Source: Lyophyllum atratum (taxonomy: Eukaryota > Basidiomycota > Agaricomycetes > Agaricales > Lyophyllaceae). Taken from it: DNA of 64,000 bases. The stretch is from assembly GCA_014905825.1 (NCBI GenBank), contig JACGCN010000013.1, positions 1,178,001-1,242,000 on the forward strand. Direction: 5' to 3'. Of the stretch, positions 22,546 through 33,210 are shown piece by piece. A program made the translations under genes and the position numbers. The notes below the pieces were generated by a model, which did no database searches, had not been told where the DNA came from, and worked only from the letters and a program-made list of their open reading frames with translations. Numbering within the stretch: position 1 is the stretch's first letter; each line of letters begins with the position of its first letter.

Positions 22546-23440
22546 ATCCACCCAATGTTTGACAGGAAGTGTCGCGGGTGGTCTCGATGTTTGACCAATT
22601 CTTTTATTTTGCCAACGTTAACCTCGCTTTCCACTGATTGTCTTCTCGCCGGTGCCGGACACCATCATTGAGCTCATGTATCTTTGCTGTTATCACAGAT
22701 GTCCTTGGCTGGCTTCGCTCACGCTTCAAGCAATGGAAGATCTTTGAAATAAAAATGACGACGACTACAAAAGGTGCGCAAGTCGATTCCCATTTTCTGA
22801 CTCGTTTTATTAAGGATGCTCTTACCCGGCGACGTATTCTACGAGCTCGTAAAGTACTAACTTTTTTTCTCTTAACCTCGTTGTCTGGTCCATCCTTGTG
22901 GGGTGCGTTGTTGAAATTGCCTGGTAAGTTTTTCCTCCTCGAAACATCTGGCTCATTCAAAGAATATAGGCCTACACACAACGGCATCCCCATCCAACCG
23001 TCCATAATATGGGCGTGGCTTCACCTTTGGAGGCTTCACTGGGCGTGTTTTTGCAGCATGCTGCTGCCCGAAGGTAAGATATGTACGACGTGAATCACGG
23101 AGAGCGGCACAAAGATGCCACAGACAATTGTTACGTGCAGTGGAGAGGCAAAGCAGGACTGCGGGTTTCACAGTGGGTCTCTCTTTGTAGTGACCCAAAT
23201 TCTACTAATCAAACTGTATTAGTGGTTTTAAACAAGCGACTAGACACCACAACGAACGCTGTAGATAATAAGGATCTTCACTTGCGCAAATGGAGCAAGA
23301 GCTTGAGGCCACGAAGGCGAATGCCAAGGGCCAGGAAGCTGATACTCCTTAAGGTTCTCCTGGCACAAAAGCAATTAGAATTCATGTGTAGAGCCCAAGC
23401 TCACTGTGTTGCCATATTTGGGTTTGAAACATATTTTCTC
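22546..23440. other. Unassigned; overlapping open frames on both strands
   Basis: Plus frame 22638-23093 and minus frame 22604-23005 are both open but neither shows a recognised domain; the plus frame has hydrophobic stretches. No convincing splice model. Confidence 0.25.
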
Positions 23441-24067
23441 TCAAGTCTGTGGAAGGATATTGGCAAGGCCACTGCTCCATGCAACAAAAGTGTTCATGTC
23501 GTTGTCGTAATACAGTAAGAGGCAAATGAGATTACGCATTCTCAGCAGTGTTAACTGTACCTGAACCCAGAGCTGTTGTCGATCACCTACTAATATGTTG
23601 AGACCGGATGTTAACTGCAAAAAAAACCACTCACCATCGTGATCGTCCCCACCATCGCTACTGTCTCCACTATCACTACCGCCTTCACCATCACTGCGGC
23701 CTTCATTATCAACATTGCTACTGTCTTCACCATCACTGCAGCCTTCATCATCAAACCCTTGTTCCATACTAAACTGTAGTGTCTGAACATAGGTAGATAG
23801 ACGAGGTTTGAAGATTCCAGTGCTTTGAAGAATGTGATACCATCTGACACAGACACCAAGTTGCAGTGTCTGTACAGATATAGGATGAATAGCCTGTAAA
23901 AGTCTGCTGGGACGAGCATTAGGGTCGGCCCCTTCAAACCATGCACCCATAAGATGTGGGACTATGATTATGGCCCAGATGTGCTCCGGGACTAAATACA
24001 AGGTATCAGCAAAGCAATATGGGCAATAAATGGCCATAGCTGCAGCACCGTCCGAGAAAGGCGCCAT
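23441..24067 (-). CDS. Hypothetical ORF with acidic Ser/Asp/Gly repeats
   Basis: 208-codon open frame on the minus strand. Residues about 115-150 are a low-complexity run of SDGE/SDSGD-type repeats encoded by imperfect 9-15-bp DNA repeats (23635-23760). No domain recognised outside it. Could be a decayed transposon protein or a chance frame over the simple repeat. Confidence 0.25.
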   Translation of the reverse strand: MAPFSDGAAAMAIYCPYCFADTLYLVPEHIWAIIIVPHLMGAWFEGADPNARPSRLLQAIHPISVQTLQLGVCVRWYHILQSTGIFKPRLSTYVQTLQFSMEQGFDDEGCSDGEDSSNVDNEGRSDGEGGSDSGDSSDGGDDHDGEWFFLQLTSGLNILVGDRQQLWVQVQLTLLRMRNLICLLLYYDNDMNTFVAWSSGLANILPQT

Positions 24068-24302
24068 GGACTTAAGTCTGAAGTTTCGGAAGTTCCAAGA
24101 GTGGTGACGGAGTCAAGTCATGGTGTGGTCAATTCTTTCAAGTTCCGATTCGGAGCGAGTCATGGGCAAGGGCCTGTACTTGGACAACAAGTCCGATGAG
24201 TAGGCTTCAAGCTTCAGTGCTCAATGCTCACACATCTTTCTCGAGTCCTCCTTTCCAAGGTGTTCCTCCCCCAAAAAATACACTGGCAGGCTCTATCCAA
24301 GC

Positions 24303-24645
24303 TAGTGATTTAAAGTCAGGTCAAGTCTGGTTTTTTGGCCAAATTAGGCGAGACTGGACTGTAACTGGTCACATGTGACCCCCTGAACTTCAAAAACTGG
24401 ATTGAACTGATGGTGACTAGTCACAATCAGTCGCAATCAGTTCTATGACCAGTTATGACCGGTTTTATGAAAACCGGTCCTGGGACTGGTTATTTCCAGT
24501 TACACAGAATTTCAGATTATGAAAATCACTGGACTGGTGCACCAGTCATTCCAGGATGACTGGACTGGAGGTCCAGTCATTATCAGTCGCAGATCAGTTA
24601 CAGTTCAGTCATTTTCAGTCACTGTAACTGGACTTTTAAACACTA
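24303..24645. mobile_element. hAT-type MITE, copy b (343 bp, internally deleted)
   Basis: Same TAGTG...CACTA ends and the same terminal and subterminal words as copies a and c, in opposite orientation, but lacks about 295 bp of the middle. No clear 8-bp target duplication. Confidence 0.8.
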
Positions 24646-26692
24646 ATTTGGTCCTCCTAATGCTCAAGGCTGAGATGTGAACATGGCTCCTTGAGGTGTA
24701 TGACCACTTTGCAGGTGGTCATAAACAGAGGGAGAGGGTGATGAAGGGAAAAGATGAGGCAGAGTAGAGGATGGACCCGAGTTGGTTCGATGCTGAGCGG
24801 GAGAGTCGGAGGTCACGGATGGAGTCGGAAGTCATGGATAGAGGGTCTGGTTGTGGCTGCAGCTATGAATTTGACACAGGACAGGTAAGGGCATGGAATT
24901 GTAGGGTGTCCAATGCTCTAGAGAATATATACATTGTAGCGTGTTTCATGGTCTCAGTGAATTCCCCGGAGCTCTGGGGAACAACTACAGTGTAGCGCTA
25001 TCCATGGCACAGGGAATACACTACAGTATAGCAGGTTCCACGGCTCCAGGAGGCCCACTGACCTGCTTTTGCCTGCCTAGGAGACATCACCTGGGCTATG
25101 TTGAAAGAATTCGAAATCTCTAGAAGTAATCCAGAGCGGCTGTAATCCTGCAGATCACTTACTTCCGCTTCCACATACTTATGTAACCCATATTCCCATA
25201 TATATACTTCGATTCCTCGTATATCACACCTCACCTCCGCTTTCCCCCCATCACGCACTCGCACTCCTACTCTTGCTATAATCTATAGTTGTCGTTTCCT
25301 TTCTCTCGGTATGTTCTTCTAAGTTAGTGTTGCCCCTAGCCAAGGGGCCTTCCAGCGGCGGCTACAATTAAGCCATGATGTTGAGGTATTGCCGAACTTG
25401 AAAATCCACTCCATACTTTTGAGCGCCTTTTGCCAATGGCTAGTCCACATAGATTTCTTCCTTTGATCCACCATCACCTTTGGCTCAACTAGCACCAATA
25501 CTGAAGAGGGAGGGTGTATGAATCCTGGAAATCTTCTAACACAAGCACAGCCAAGGTGAGATTGTTTTTCACTGACCCTGTGACTAGTCATGACAGCGGG
25601 AGTTTCTTTCTAGGGTTTATCATGATGTCAATGGTTTTTGACTTACTCACCAGCTATGTTGAATCAGAAGTATTCATAATCCTTGCAAACTTTCCGCAGC
25701 AATACCCAGGGCCTAGGAATGTTGTTGGGATGTTGTCAGGCGATTGCAGTCTCGGGAACTACTTATAACTACCCACTAGTCTACAAAGACTACATCATTT
25801 TGACAACAGTAATTGAACTTTGTTCTAGCCCAAGTCTGATTAAGTTGGACATGGTAACAGCCTATCGAAACCTTACAGTCAAATGCTCAGCAATCATGGA
25901 ACTTGAAGCGTTTTTTCAAGCTTGATTGTTCATTATTCAGTCATTGCAGCCTGGAAGCAAGTTATCATCACCTCAGAAATCTTACGCATAAATGTTCCGC
26001 ACTTGCCAGAGTTGCAGCAAGGTTCTGACACATTGGCAACACCCTGCAAGGCTAGAACCTATTGTTCGATGCACCTGGCTGACAAGGATTAGTTTGGTTC
26101 ACTTGCGGTGATCATCCTTCGCAGAGTTGTCATTTGGATTGACTTGGAGAGGCTCACAGATCTCGAAAATCTTGCACCTGGATACCTCAGGCTTGCCAGA
26201 ATTGGAACAAGATTTGGATGAATTGTCAGAGCTGATAACAGCCTGCAAGACCGGGAACTGTTTCTCGCCTGCAACTGGTCAACAAATATTAATTGATTGG
26301 CCCATCACAATCAGCCTTCGTTGAGTTGTCATCATGACTGAGTCTGAGTGGATCACAATCTTTCAAACAAATGATTCAATTTCTCGAGCTTTATTATCGA
26401 TCGTTTCATGGTTGCATCCTGGGAGCAAATTATCAACTCCGCCTAGAAATACCAAGGTCTTCACGTTTTCCTGATGACAACACTATAACTACAACTAACA
26501 CATTATGTTACTCCTCACAATACTTTAGTACTACCCGTGCCACACCCTGCTAGTAAATGACCAGTGTTAAATATGTTTAGTCAAAAACCATAGATTTTTT
26601 ACACAATACTAAGGCTAGGACATACCTTGTGACCGGTTCCAGTCCTGATTTGGCAAAAGAACTGAATCTGTTTCGACTTTTATCGGGTTTAG
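24646..26692. other. Unassigned intergenic DNA
   Basis: No gene, RNA or complete element seen. Words such as GACTTGGAGAGGCTCACAG and related motifs recur loosely between 25920 and 26360, suggesting decayed internal duplication. 26627-26665 resembles the subterminal part of the TAGTG MITE family. Confidence 0.3.
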
Positions 26693-27034
26693 ACTATGTT
26701 TACTCAAGTCCTGTGAATTCGCCCGGGTTTGGTCATCCGACATGCTCCGTGCCCCAGCACAGCATAGCATTGGCATACAAATCGTGCCATGTGCTCCCCT
26801 TTCAGGCATTATGGTTCTACACATGGGTCGGTCCGGCAGTACTATCTGAGACCCAGACCATAGAAGAGGATGGTGAAGGAATGAGTCATCCCCAGGGATT
26901 CTCTTCCTAATTCTCATCCCTCTTCTAGATATGTTGCTCATAATGCACTCTGAGATGGGGATTTATTCCTAAATTCTCATCCCTTGATAGTCTCCTGAGC
27001 ATAGAACTTTTCTGTCTCCCACCCACCCACTTTT
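26693..27034 (+). repeat. Solitary copy of the Ngaro A repeat (aged)
   Basis: Matches A1 (37702-38036) and A2 (42708-43042) over nearly their full length and continues into the 17 bp after A2 (CCCACCCACCCACTTT) that A1 lacks. Differences are concentrated at CG dinucleotides, read here as TG or CA. No B repeat or coding region accompanies it. Confidence 0.88.
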
Positions 27035-27714
27035 GTTAGGGCAACACTACAACCAAAGGCTGCAAGTGGGCTCCCACAAGAATTACTCTACTAGAAGAGA
27101 AGAAGAGCAAGATTATTCGTATAGTCTTAAGGTCACACACTAGGTTATAGTGGAAATCCTAAGAGAACTCGAATGAGAACTCTAGGTATAATGTTAGAGT
27201 TTATATACCTGCTAACTACTGTCCATGCCTTAGCCATGAGGCGCTGTGCATGATGTCATATACATAAGTCTGAGTCAGCTATATTAAATGCACAGTCGTG
27301 CATGGTAACGGTGATTTGTCCATGAGGCAGATAAGATGTGTGATTAGTGACAAAAGTAGATAAGATAAAAGAAAAGATAACACCCAAAAGCCATCTCCTG
27401 ACATCACTCCCTCTCTAGGTCTCGACTTCCAGGCGAGAGTCTTCTTCTTTCAACAGGTGGTGTAAAATGAACAGCTCGATTGTGTTTCAGCGAAATATGT
27501 ACGGCTGCTAGTGAAGTTAAGTGGACAGGGAATGTTTCATCCTGTGAATGCATGTCGGTTTCGATTTCAAATGGTGTGAAGACTATGGGTGGGCATGGTT
27601 GTGATTGTTGATCAACAGGTACATGTGGTCTTGTCTTGCGAAATGTGAGGATAACGAATGTGATCCCGGGTACAAGCACCAAGAATAGAAGACCGATGAA
27701 GAGTGCTGAGGGTG
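27035..27714. other. Unassigned, adjoining gypsy fragment
   Basis: Minus frame 27404-27682 may be debris of the gypsy 3' region or its flank; no domain recognised. Confidence 0.3.
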
Positions 27715-29223
27715 CTATGAGGTGATGGGTGTTTGTTGTCTTTTGGAGTTTTGAATATCATCTTCAACCTGGAGGCGCGAGTATATGTCATGCGGAGTTG
27801 TGGTTACGTTTTCATATCGTCGGAACTTAAACATGTTGTTGAAGTCCTCAATTGAAATCGATCGAATTCGGCGGGGTGCAGAGGGATGTTTTTTATGAAA
27901 CTCTTCGATCACAATTTTCGTACGGTCAGAATATTCCAATTCTTGCCATAGATTGTAATTGTCTGTGTATCCTTCTCATTTCACTAAGTACTCGAGTTTG
28001 CCTCATCTGACTCGTGAATCAAGAATCTCCTCAATAACATACTCCTGTTCACTGTTAACTTCGACTGGAGGTGGTGGTGTGATTTCCTGTCCTTAGTGTT
28101 TAAAAGTCCAGTCACTGTGACTGAAAATGACTGGACTGTAACTGATCTGTGACTGGTAATGACCGGACTTCCAGTCCTGTCATCCTGGAATGACTGGTGC
28201 ACCAGTCCAGTTATTTTCATAATCTGGAATTCTGCGTAACTGTAAATGACCAGTCGTGACCGGTTTGTGACCGGTCGTTTCTATACATACTATATACCTG
28301 ATTATAGCCCCGTTATAGGACTTCAAAATGACCCTTGGGTCAAATAAATCGGATGAGAACTGAATATGCTATGGCCAAAACAATTTCGGAACACCGAGTT
28401 TGAGTGCAGACTGTACTAAGCATCTTAATCAGCTCATATCTCAGTCAGATCTTATCGGATTCTCACGACCCAGGGTTCATCCGAAAGGTGGAAGCATACT
28501 CTACATTATATATGACATATATAACCGGTTGTCACTGGTTATAACCGGCTTAGGACCGGTTTTCGTAAAACCGGTCAAAACCAGTCATAGAACTGATTGT
28601 GACTGATGGTGACTGGTCGCCATCAGTTCAGTTCGGTTTTTTGGAGTTTTAAGCATCACATGTGACCGGTTACGGTGCGGTCTTGCCTAATTTGGTGAAA
28701 AAAACCGGACTTGACCTGACTTTAAATCACTACCTGTCCTTGAATGGGTGGTTTGTATGGACGGATTCGAGACACGTTGATTACTGGATGTATGCGTATG
28801 GATTTCGGAAGTTTTAATTTAACCGCATTTGGCGATATGATCTCCAGGATCTCGTAAGGTCAGATTCATTTCTCCGCAAGTTTCTTGGAAGGTCGTTTCA
28901 GATCAACATAGCGTTTCATTTCGTCTCGTGCTTTAATTAATGCCGCCTGGGCGTCCTCATGTATCTTCTTCATTCGCTCAGCAAAGTCTGTGGCTCTTTC
29001 GTTTTTGGATTTTCTCCTGGGTTCTGTACCCATTCGAGGATGTTGTTCCTGAAATAGAAAGGTGTATTCTGAGTTCCTGAATGCACAGAGTTGTTGTATG
29101 CGAACTCGGCTAATGCAAGCCATTCTGGCCAGTCCTCCTGTCTATGGTCGACAAAGAGTCTCAGATACTGTTCAACCTCCTGATTTACACGTTCCGTTTG
29201 TCCATCTGTTTGTGGGTGATACA
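27715..29223 (-). mobile_element. Ty3/gypsy chromovirus pol fragment
   Basis: Minus strand, in order: integrase end ([20 protein letters not shown] and [10 protein letters not shown], 29223-28975), then in another frame [20 protein letters not shown] (to 28869), and the chromodomain (EYVIEEILDSR, EGYTDNYN, IEEFHKKHPSAPRR) ending near 27715. A MITE (28094-28732) sits between them. At least one indel (near 29050) and an in-frame stop in the chromodomain make it defective. Upstream pol is missing beyond 29224. Confidence 0.88.
28094..28732. mobile_element. hAT-type MITE, copy c (639 bp)
   Basis: Begins TAGTGTTTAAAAGTCCAGTC, ends ACTTTAAATCACTA, with a perfect 8-bp target duplication CCTGTCCT at 28086-28093 and 28733-28740. 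About the same length as copy a and collinear with it. Interior carries several AACCGG, ACCGGTT and ACTGGTCA words. Confidence 0.9.
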
Positions 29224-29774
29224 TAGTGTTTTGAAGTCCAGTTTGACAACTGCAAAAAAACTGAAAACCAACTGGACTGCAACTGATAACAACTGGACCT
29301 TCAGTTGCAGTTGTGGCAGCTCAGACCTCAACAACTGCAGTTGAGTTGCGGTTTTTTGCAGTTGCGCGACCGGTTGCAACCGGTTGTGGCTGTGCAGGGT
29401 ATGTACCATATAGCTACATGCATTCCTGTCATTTTCAGCCTTGAAATTCTGAAATTGGGCAAGATTTGGCCAAGTTATGACTGAGACAATGTTTTCTTTG
29501 TGCTTAGACTGATAGTAATTGTAATTTCTCAATAACTTTGTCATTTCTTATCTGTTTATGACCCAGGGCTTGTTTTGAAGCTCACGGATAGCCGGACCTG
29601 GTTCCAAACCGGCAATCAGTTGCAACCGGTCCACAACCAGTTGCAACTGCAAATGACCAGTTGTAAACAAGTTCAGTTGCAGTTGCTCATATTTTTCAAC
29701 TGCAACAACCAGTTGAAGTCCAGTTGCTCAAAAATTAGGCAAAAAACCGGACTCAACTGGACTTCAAAACACTA
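29224..29774. mobile_element. TAGTG-family MITE, copy d (551 bp, 20-bp perfect TIR)
   Basis: Left end TAGTGTTTTGAAGTCCAGTT and right end its exact reverse complement. Interior rich in AACTGCAACTGG and GCAACCGGTTG words, related to but distinct from copies a-c. Flanking 8-mers do not match, and gypsy sequence on the left does not resume on the right. Confidence 0.85.
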
Positions 29775-30035
29775 CAAGTTATTTGCTAGTCTTTATTCGA
29801 ACTCTATTTCCTTCATGTACATACTCGATGTACCTACACAGACCACCCTTAGTCGTATTTACACACCGTGTCTGGACACTAAGGGTGAGCATTCTTATTT
29901 ACTTCTACTTTACCGCTCGTTACTGATTGACCTCGTAGTTTACTTTACTTATTTGTAATATTCTACAGGTCAATAATAGTCGTCTTTACACACTGTGTCT
30001 GGACACTAAGGTTTACTTATTTGTGATATTCTACA
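29775..30035 (-). repeat. LTR-like sequence with internal direct repeat
   Basis: On the minus strand TGTAGAATAT starts twice (30035 and 29967), each followed by ACAAATAAGTAAA and, after different distances, by a 34-bp word (30011-29978 and 29884-29852). An AATAAA lies near the left end (about 29796). This may be the LTR of the gypsy fragment with an internal duplication; unproven. Confidence 0.4.
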
Positions 30036-30730
30036 CCGGGGAGAAGAAGAAATGTCCCATCGGCACAAACACATTCGATGATTGTCACAAGTTGAAGATT
30101 AGAACTGGACTTTCGGTATCGAGGATGACAAGAGCGGGGAACAAAGTACTTTCGTAATGTAGCCTTCCTTGAACCTCCACGCTGGCACCCCTTTTCATCC
30201 ATGTTATAGATATTTTCCACTGGGATACTATAAGTCCTGAGAATCTTCTCGAGGAGCTCGAAATGATGTGTGACGACAGGTCGATTGAATGCCTGTGCTC
30301 TTTTGGGATCAAGTCCTGTAGGCTTTCCAAGTTGGATCTCAGGCCAGCGCTTGAGAAAATGGCGGATTCAGCTCTTGCTAGGGCGCTTGCCACATATATA
30401 TTTGGCTTTTTTCCGTATGGTCCGCTTGCTGAGTGGATTGGCGGTATCAGAAAGAAAGATGATCCAGTCAGCAAGTACCCGTTCGGATTGGGGGGAGAGA
30501 AGTTGTTGGGCAGTGTGAGCGGCTCTATAAGGCTTAGATCTTCCAAGATAATAGTTCCGAAGTGTATGATAAGGTAGTTCGTACCCACTCCTCTCCTCGA
30601 GTTGTGCACATATCAAGGTGTAATTGGGTTTTTCACCTTGTGCCTCTATCTTCTGAAGAAGGGAACATCCTTCCAGCAGGAGTTTTGCAATCTTCGGATC
30701 AGAGGCATGGAGGCGAGGCTTGGGGGGCAT
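30036..30730 (-). pseudogene. pogo-family (Tc1/mariner) transposase, 5' part
   Basis: Minus strand, Met at 30730. Helix-turn-helix region (YHTLRNYYLGRSKPYRAAH, VLADWIIFLSDTANPLSKRT) followed by RWPEIQLGKPTGLDPKRAQA and the start of the DDE domain with YNMDEKGCQRGG, which holds the first catalytic Asp. The frame is continuous except for one TGA at 30368-30370 at a position that is Trp in relatives. It is cut at about 30036 by the LTR-like repeat, so the rest of the catalytic domain is missing. Confidence 0.85.
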
Positions 30731-31465
30731 GCCGGCCTGCAGGCAGGGCACGGGTGATTCCAATTTGGTGAAAAAAATGTCGCGAGGCCAGACACGGACG
30801 TGCCTGATCTTGTGGTTTGGTGGACTTCCAACACTGACAGGGAATCCCCGAAGGAGAGTCCTCCTTGTCACGCTCATGGGTGTTTCGTCTGTGGGAACTG
30901 TAGCTCTCCTTTACCCACTTATTCCTCTTGGATATAGGTGCCATCAGTATGTAACTAGCTGTTTGAGAAATCCCGAAATTATTTGACAGAGGGATGATTT
31001 GCCATGCATGGATTAATACCAAAACCTCTGATTTGATGCTTGTATTTGCCCTCCCTATTTCTTCACAGCCACTTGCTTGAGTCTCCATTTTTTTCAATGT
31101 TCTTAGTCTATATACATGGTAGATTTGGCTAGTAAAAAAATTTGGGTGAAAAGTGATAGAATTGCGCTACAAAACCATTTTTTGAAACTCCCAACCATTT
31201 TGAATATCATAACCGACGATAGTATTGGCATGTCAGACGTGTTTGTGTGACCTGCCACTCCTGTTTGGCTGACATGTCTGCCGTGTTTGGCTGACGGGCT
31301 CATCATCACCTACCCCTGAATTGAACAAGACTAATTCCAGCTTCCGAAAGCCAGTTAAACAGGGTAAGAGATTTTGCGGTGGCTGCTTGCCCCAGAAAAA
31401 ATGCAATGGTAAAATAATCGCATACAGAAAGCGACAGGAAAATGGGAGAAGGCCGAGTAACACTA
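30731..31465. other. Intergenic, 3' flank of CDC73
   Basis: No gene seen. GTTTGGCTGACATGTCTGC-type words repeat at 31220-31300. Confidence 0.4.
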
Positions 31466-33095
31466 TCACGACTTCATCAACCACGGTTTGTTTGCTACTA
31501 TCCAGGTGTCGAGGGTCTTCCAAAAGTGTGCAACGACGGACTTATCCACGTGACGTCGGTGTGGGTCAATCTGCCACGGCTTGTCAGCTTGAAGGAGGCG
31601 CAGACGATGGTCAAATGCACCTTGAGTTCCATCACATTCCAATCTTTGATCTTCGTATTAGGCGGGTCGTTGGACCACGACACATATATTCCTTTGACTA
31701 CACAGAACCATCAGACAGCGGTCAACAAAATAAAACTAGGATCACGCACCGTGATGAAATAGCTGTATGGGCTCATTCCACTTGTACGGCCGGAACTGCC
31801 ATGCCTGCCCCGTCGTCATCACACATACTACGCGATCCCACGCATCTGCACCAAACTTCGAAAGCGCTTCCACGCTATCGACAACGAAATATCTCGCCTG
31901 TGTCTCTGTCTCCTTGCCACTGGAGTCGATGTGCGTTCGCTTGCGGTAGATAGGGATCATGTCTTCAGGGCGCGTGTTACCTTCAGCGGCGGCACGTGCC
32001 CTCGCCTCTTGCGAAGGCTCAAATCTAGAAACGGGTTAGAAGCGGATAGAACAACTGAGTAGAAGATTGATTTACGCAGATTCTTGGAAGAACCGTTTGA
32101 CGTTGTGCATTGTGATGAGGGCAGTAGGAGAGGATGAGATCATAATGATTGGGAAGTTGTTGCCTGGTAAATGTTGAATGATCCATAGGCCATATTGATG
32201 TCAAGAGAGGTACGCACGAGCTTTCCGAGCCAGCAATTTCGCGTCTACACATAATTGATCAGATATATGAGGATGAAACGTTGGAGGGGACTACCTGCTG
32301 AAGATACAACAGATGTAGGAACGGCGCCAGGTTTACTGGATTCTTTCAACTTCTTGAGTTTCTCAGCGTATACTGTCCTGACGGATGAGAAGTTCTACAC
32401 AGGCTGTCAGGGAGTGTAAGAAAGTGATATGTCTAGAGCTTACATTTGGTTTGATACCGCGAAGAACAGTATTCCGGTCTCTCAGTTCAACTTCATTCTG
32501 CTTGATCTTCTTTACCACCTCGACATCCTGTGGGTCAGCAACATATCGGCGTTTCGAAGGGGAGGAAGAAGCAGGTTCAGCGTGGGACTTGTAAGGGGTA
32601 GCGACTGTAGCATGTGCCGCCGCCCGAGATGGAGTCCCAGGCGGAGTGGTCGAGTCCGCTATCGCAGCGTCAATCTCCCGGACAAGGCTTACTTTGAAGG
32701 GACTCACAGGCGAGCGGAACAATCCTCGGAGTGTCATTAATCCGCCCCTCCAACCAATCCACAACGTTCTTCCTCTCCGTAACACTAACAAAACCCACTG
32801 CCAGGCCATTCTCTCTCGCCTGTTTCATGTAATCCGCACCAGCGGCATCACGTAGTAGCCAGGCAAGGTAGACGGCCTCGACAGAGAAGAAATCAGACGG
32901 CCCGGAGGCGCTGGTCACGCCAGTTTTCAGATATCGCGTTGGACTGGACTTTGGCAGCGAAATAGATGGCGAGACGACGAGGTGGGTTGCGCTGGGAAGA
33001 GAGGAGCACGGTCCATCGTCGTTGGAATAAGTAATGGGATCCTTGGATTTTATGGCCTGTCGTAGGCTGAGGAGAGCGTCAGTATTTGAGCTCAT
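31466..33095 (-). CDS. CDC73: CDC73/parafibromin, Paf1 complex subunit
   Basis: Paf1 complex subunit that travels with RNA polymerase II and promotes histone modification during elongation. Eight exons on the minus strand: 33095-32693, 32658-32444, 32394-32295, 32244-32218, 32163-32076, 32024-31750, 31697-31621, 31570-31466; total 429 codons plus stop. Every intron is GT-AG; all restore the frame. Residues 1-115 match the CDC73 N-terminal domain (SVEAVYLAWLLRDA); residues about 249-429 are the Ras-like CDC73 C-terminal domain (PIIMISSSPTALITMHNVKR, DRVVCVMTTGQAWQF, LFHHVKGIYVSW, HVDKSVVAHFW). Shorter than animal parafibromin, usual for fungi. Oddities: a 34-nt intron (32692-32659) and a 27-nt exon 4. 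Shares a 115-bp upstream region with the CK1 gene. Confidence 0.95.
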
Positions 33096-33210
33096 CGTCG
33101 GCGGTGTCGAGAGGACTATGGTGACGGTGGGAATATAAGTTATCAACTGCTGACAAAGAAACGCGTTTGTTCGAGTTTCGGTCTTGTGCTGTCGCTATCC
33201 TCCTCCCCTC
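33096..33210. promoter_or_regulatory. Bidirectional intergenic region CDC73 / CK1
   Basis: Only 115 bp separate the two divergent start codons. A palindromic AAACGCGTTT (33159-33168) lies near the CK1 side; its core ACGCGT is the MCB box bound by MBF in yeasts. A TATA-like GAATATAAG is at 33131. Function is inferred. Confidence 0.55.
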
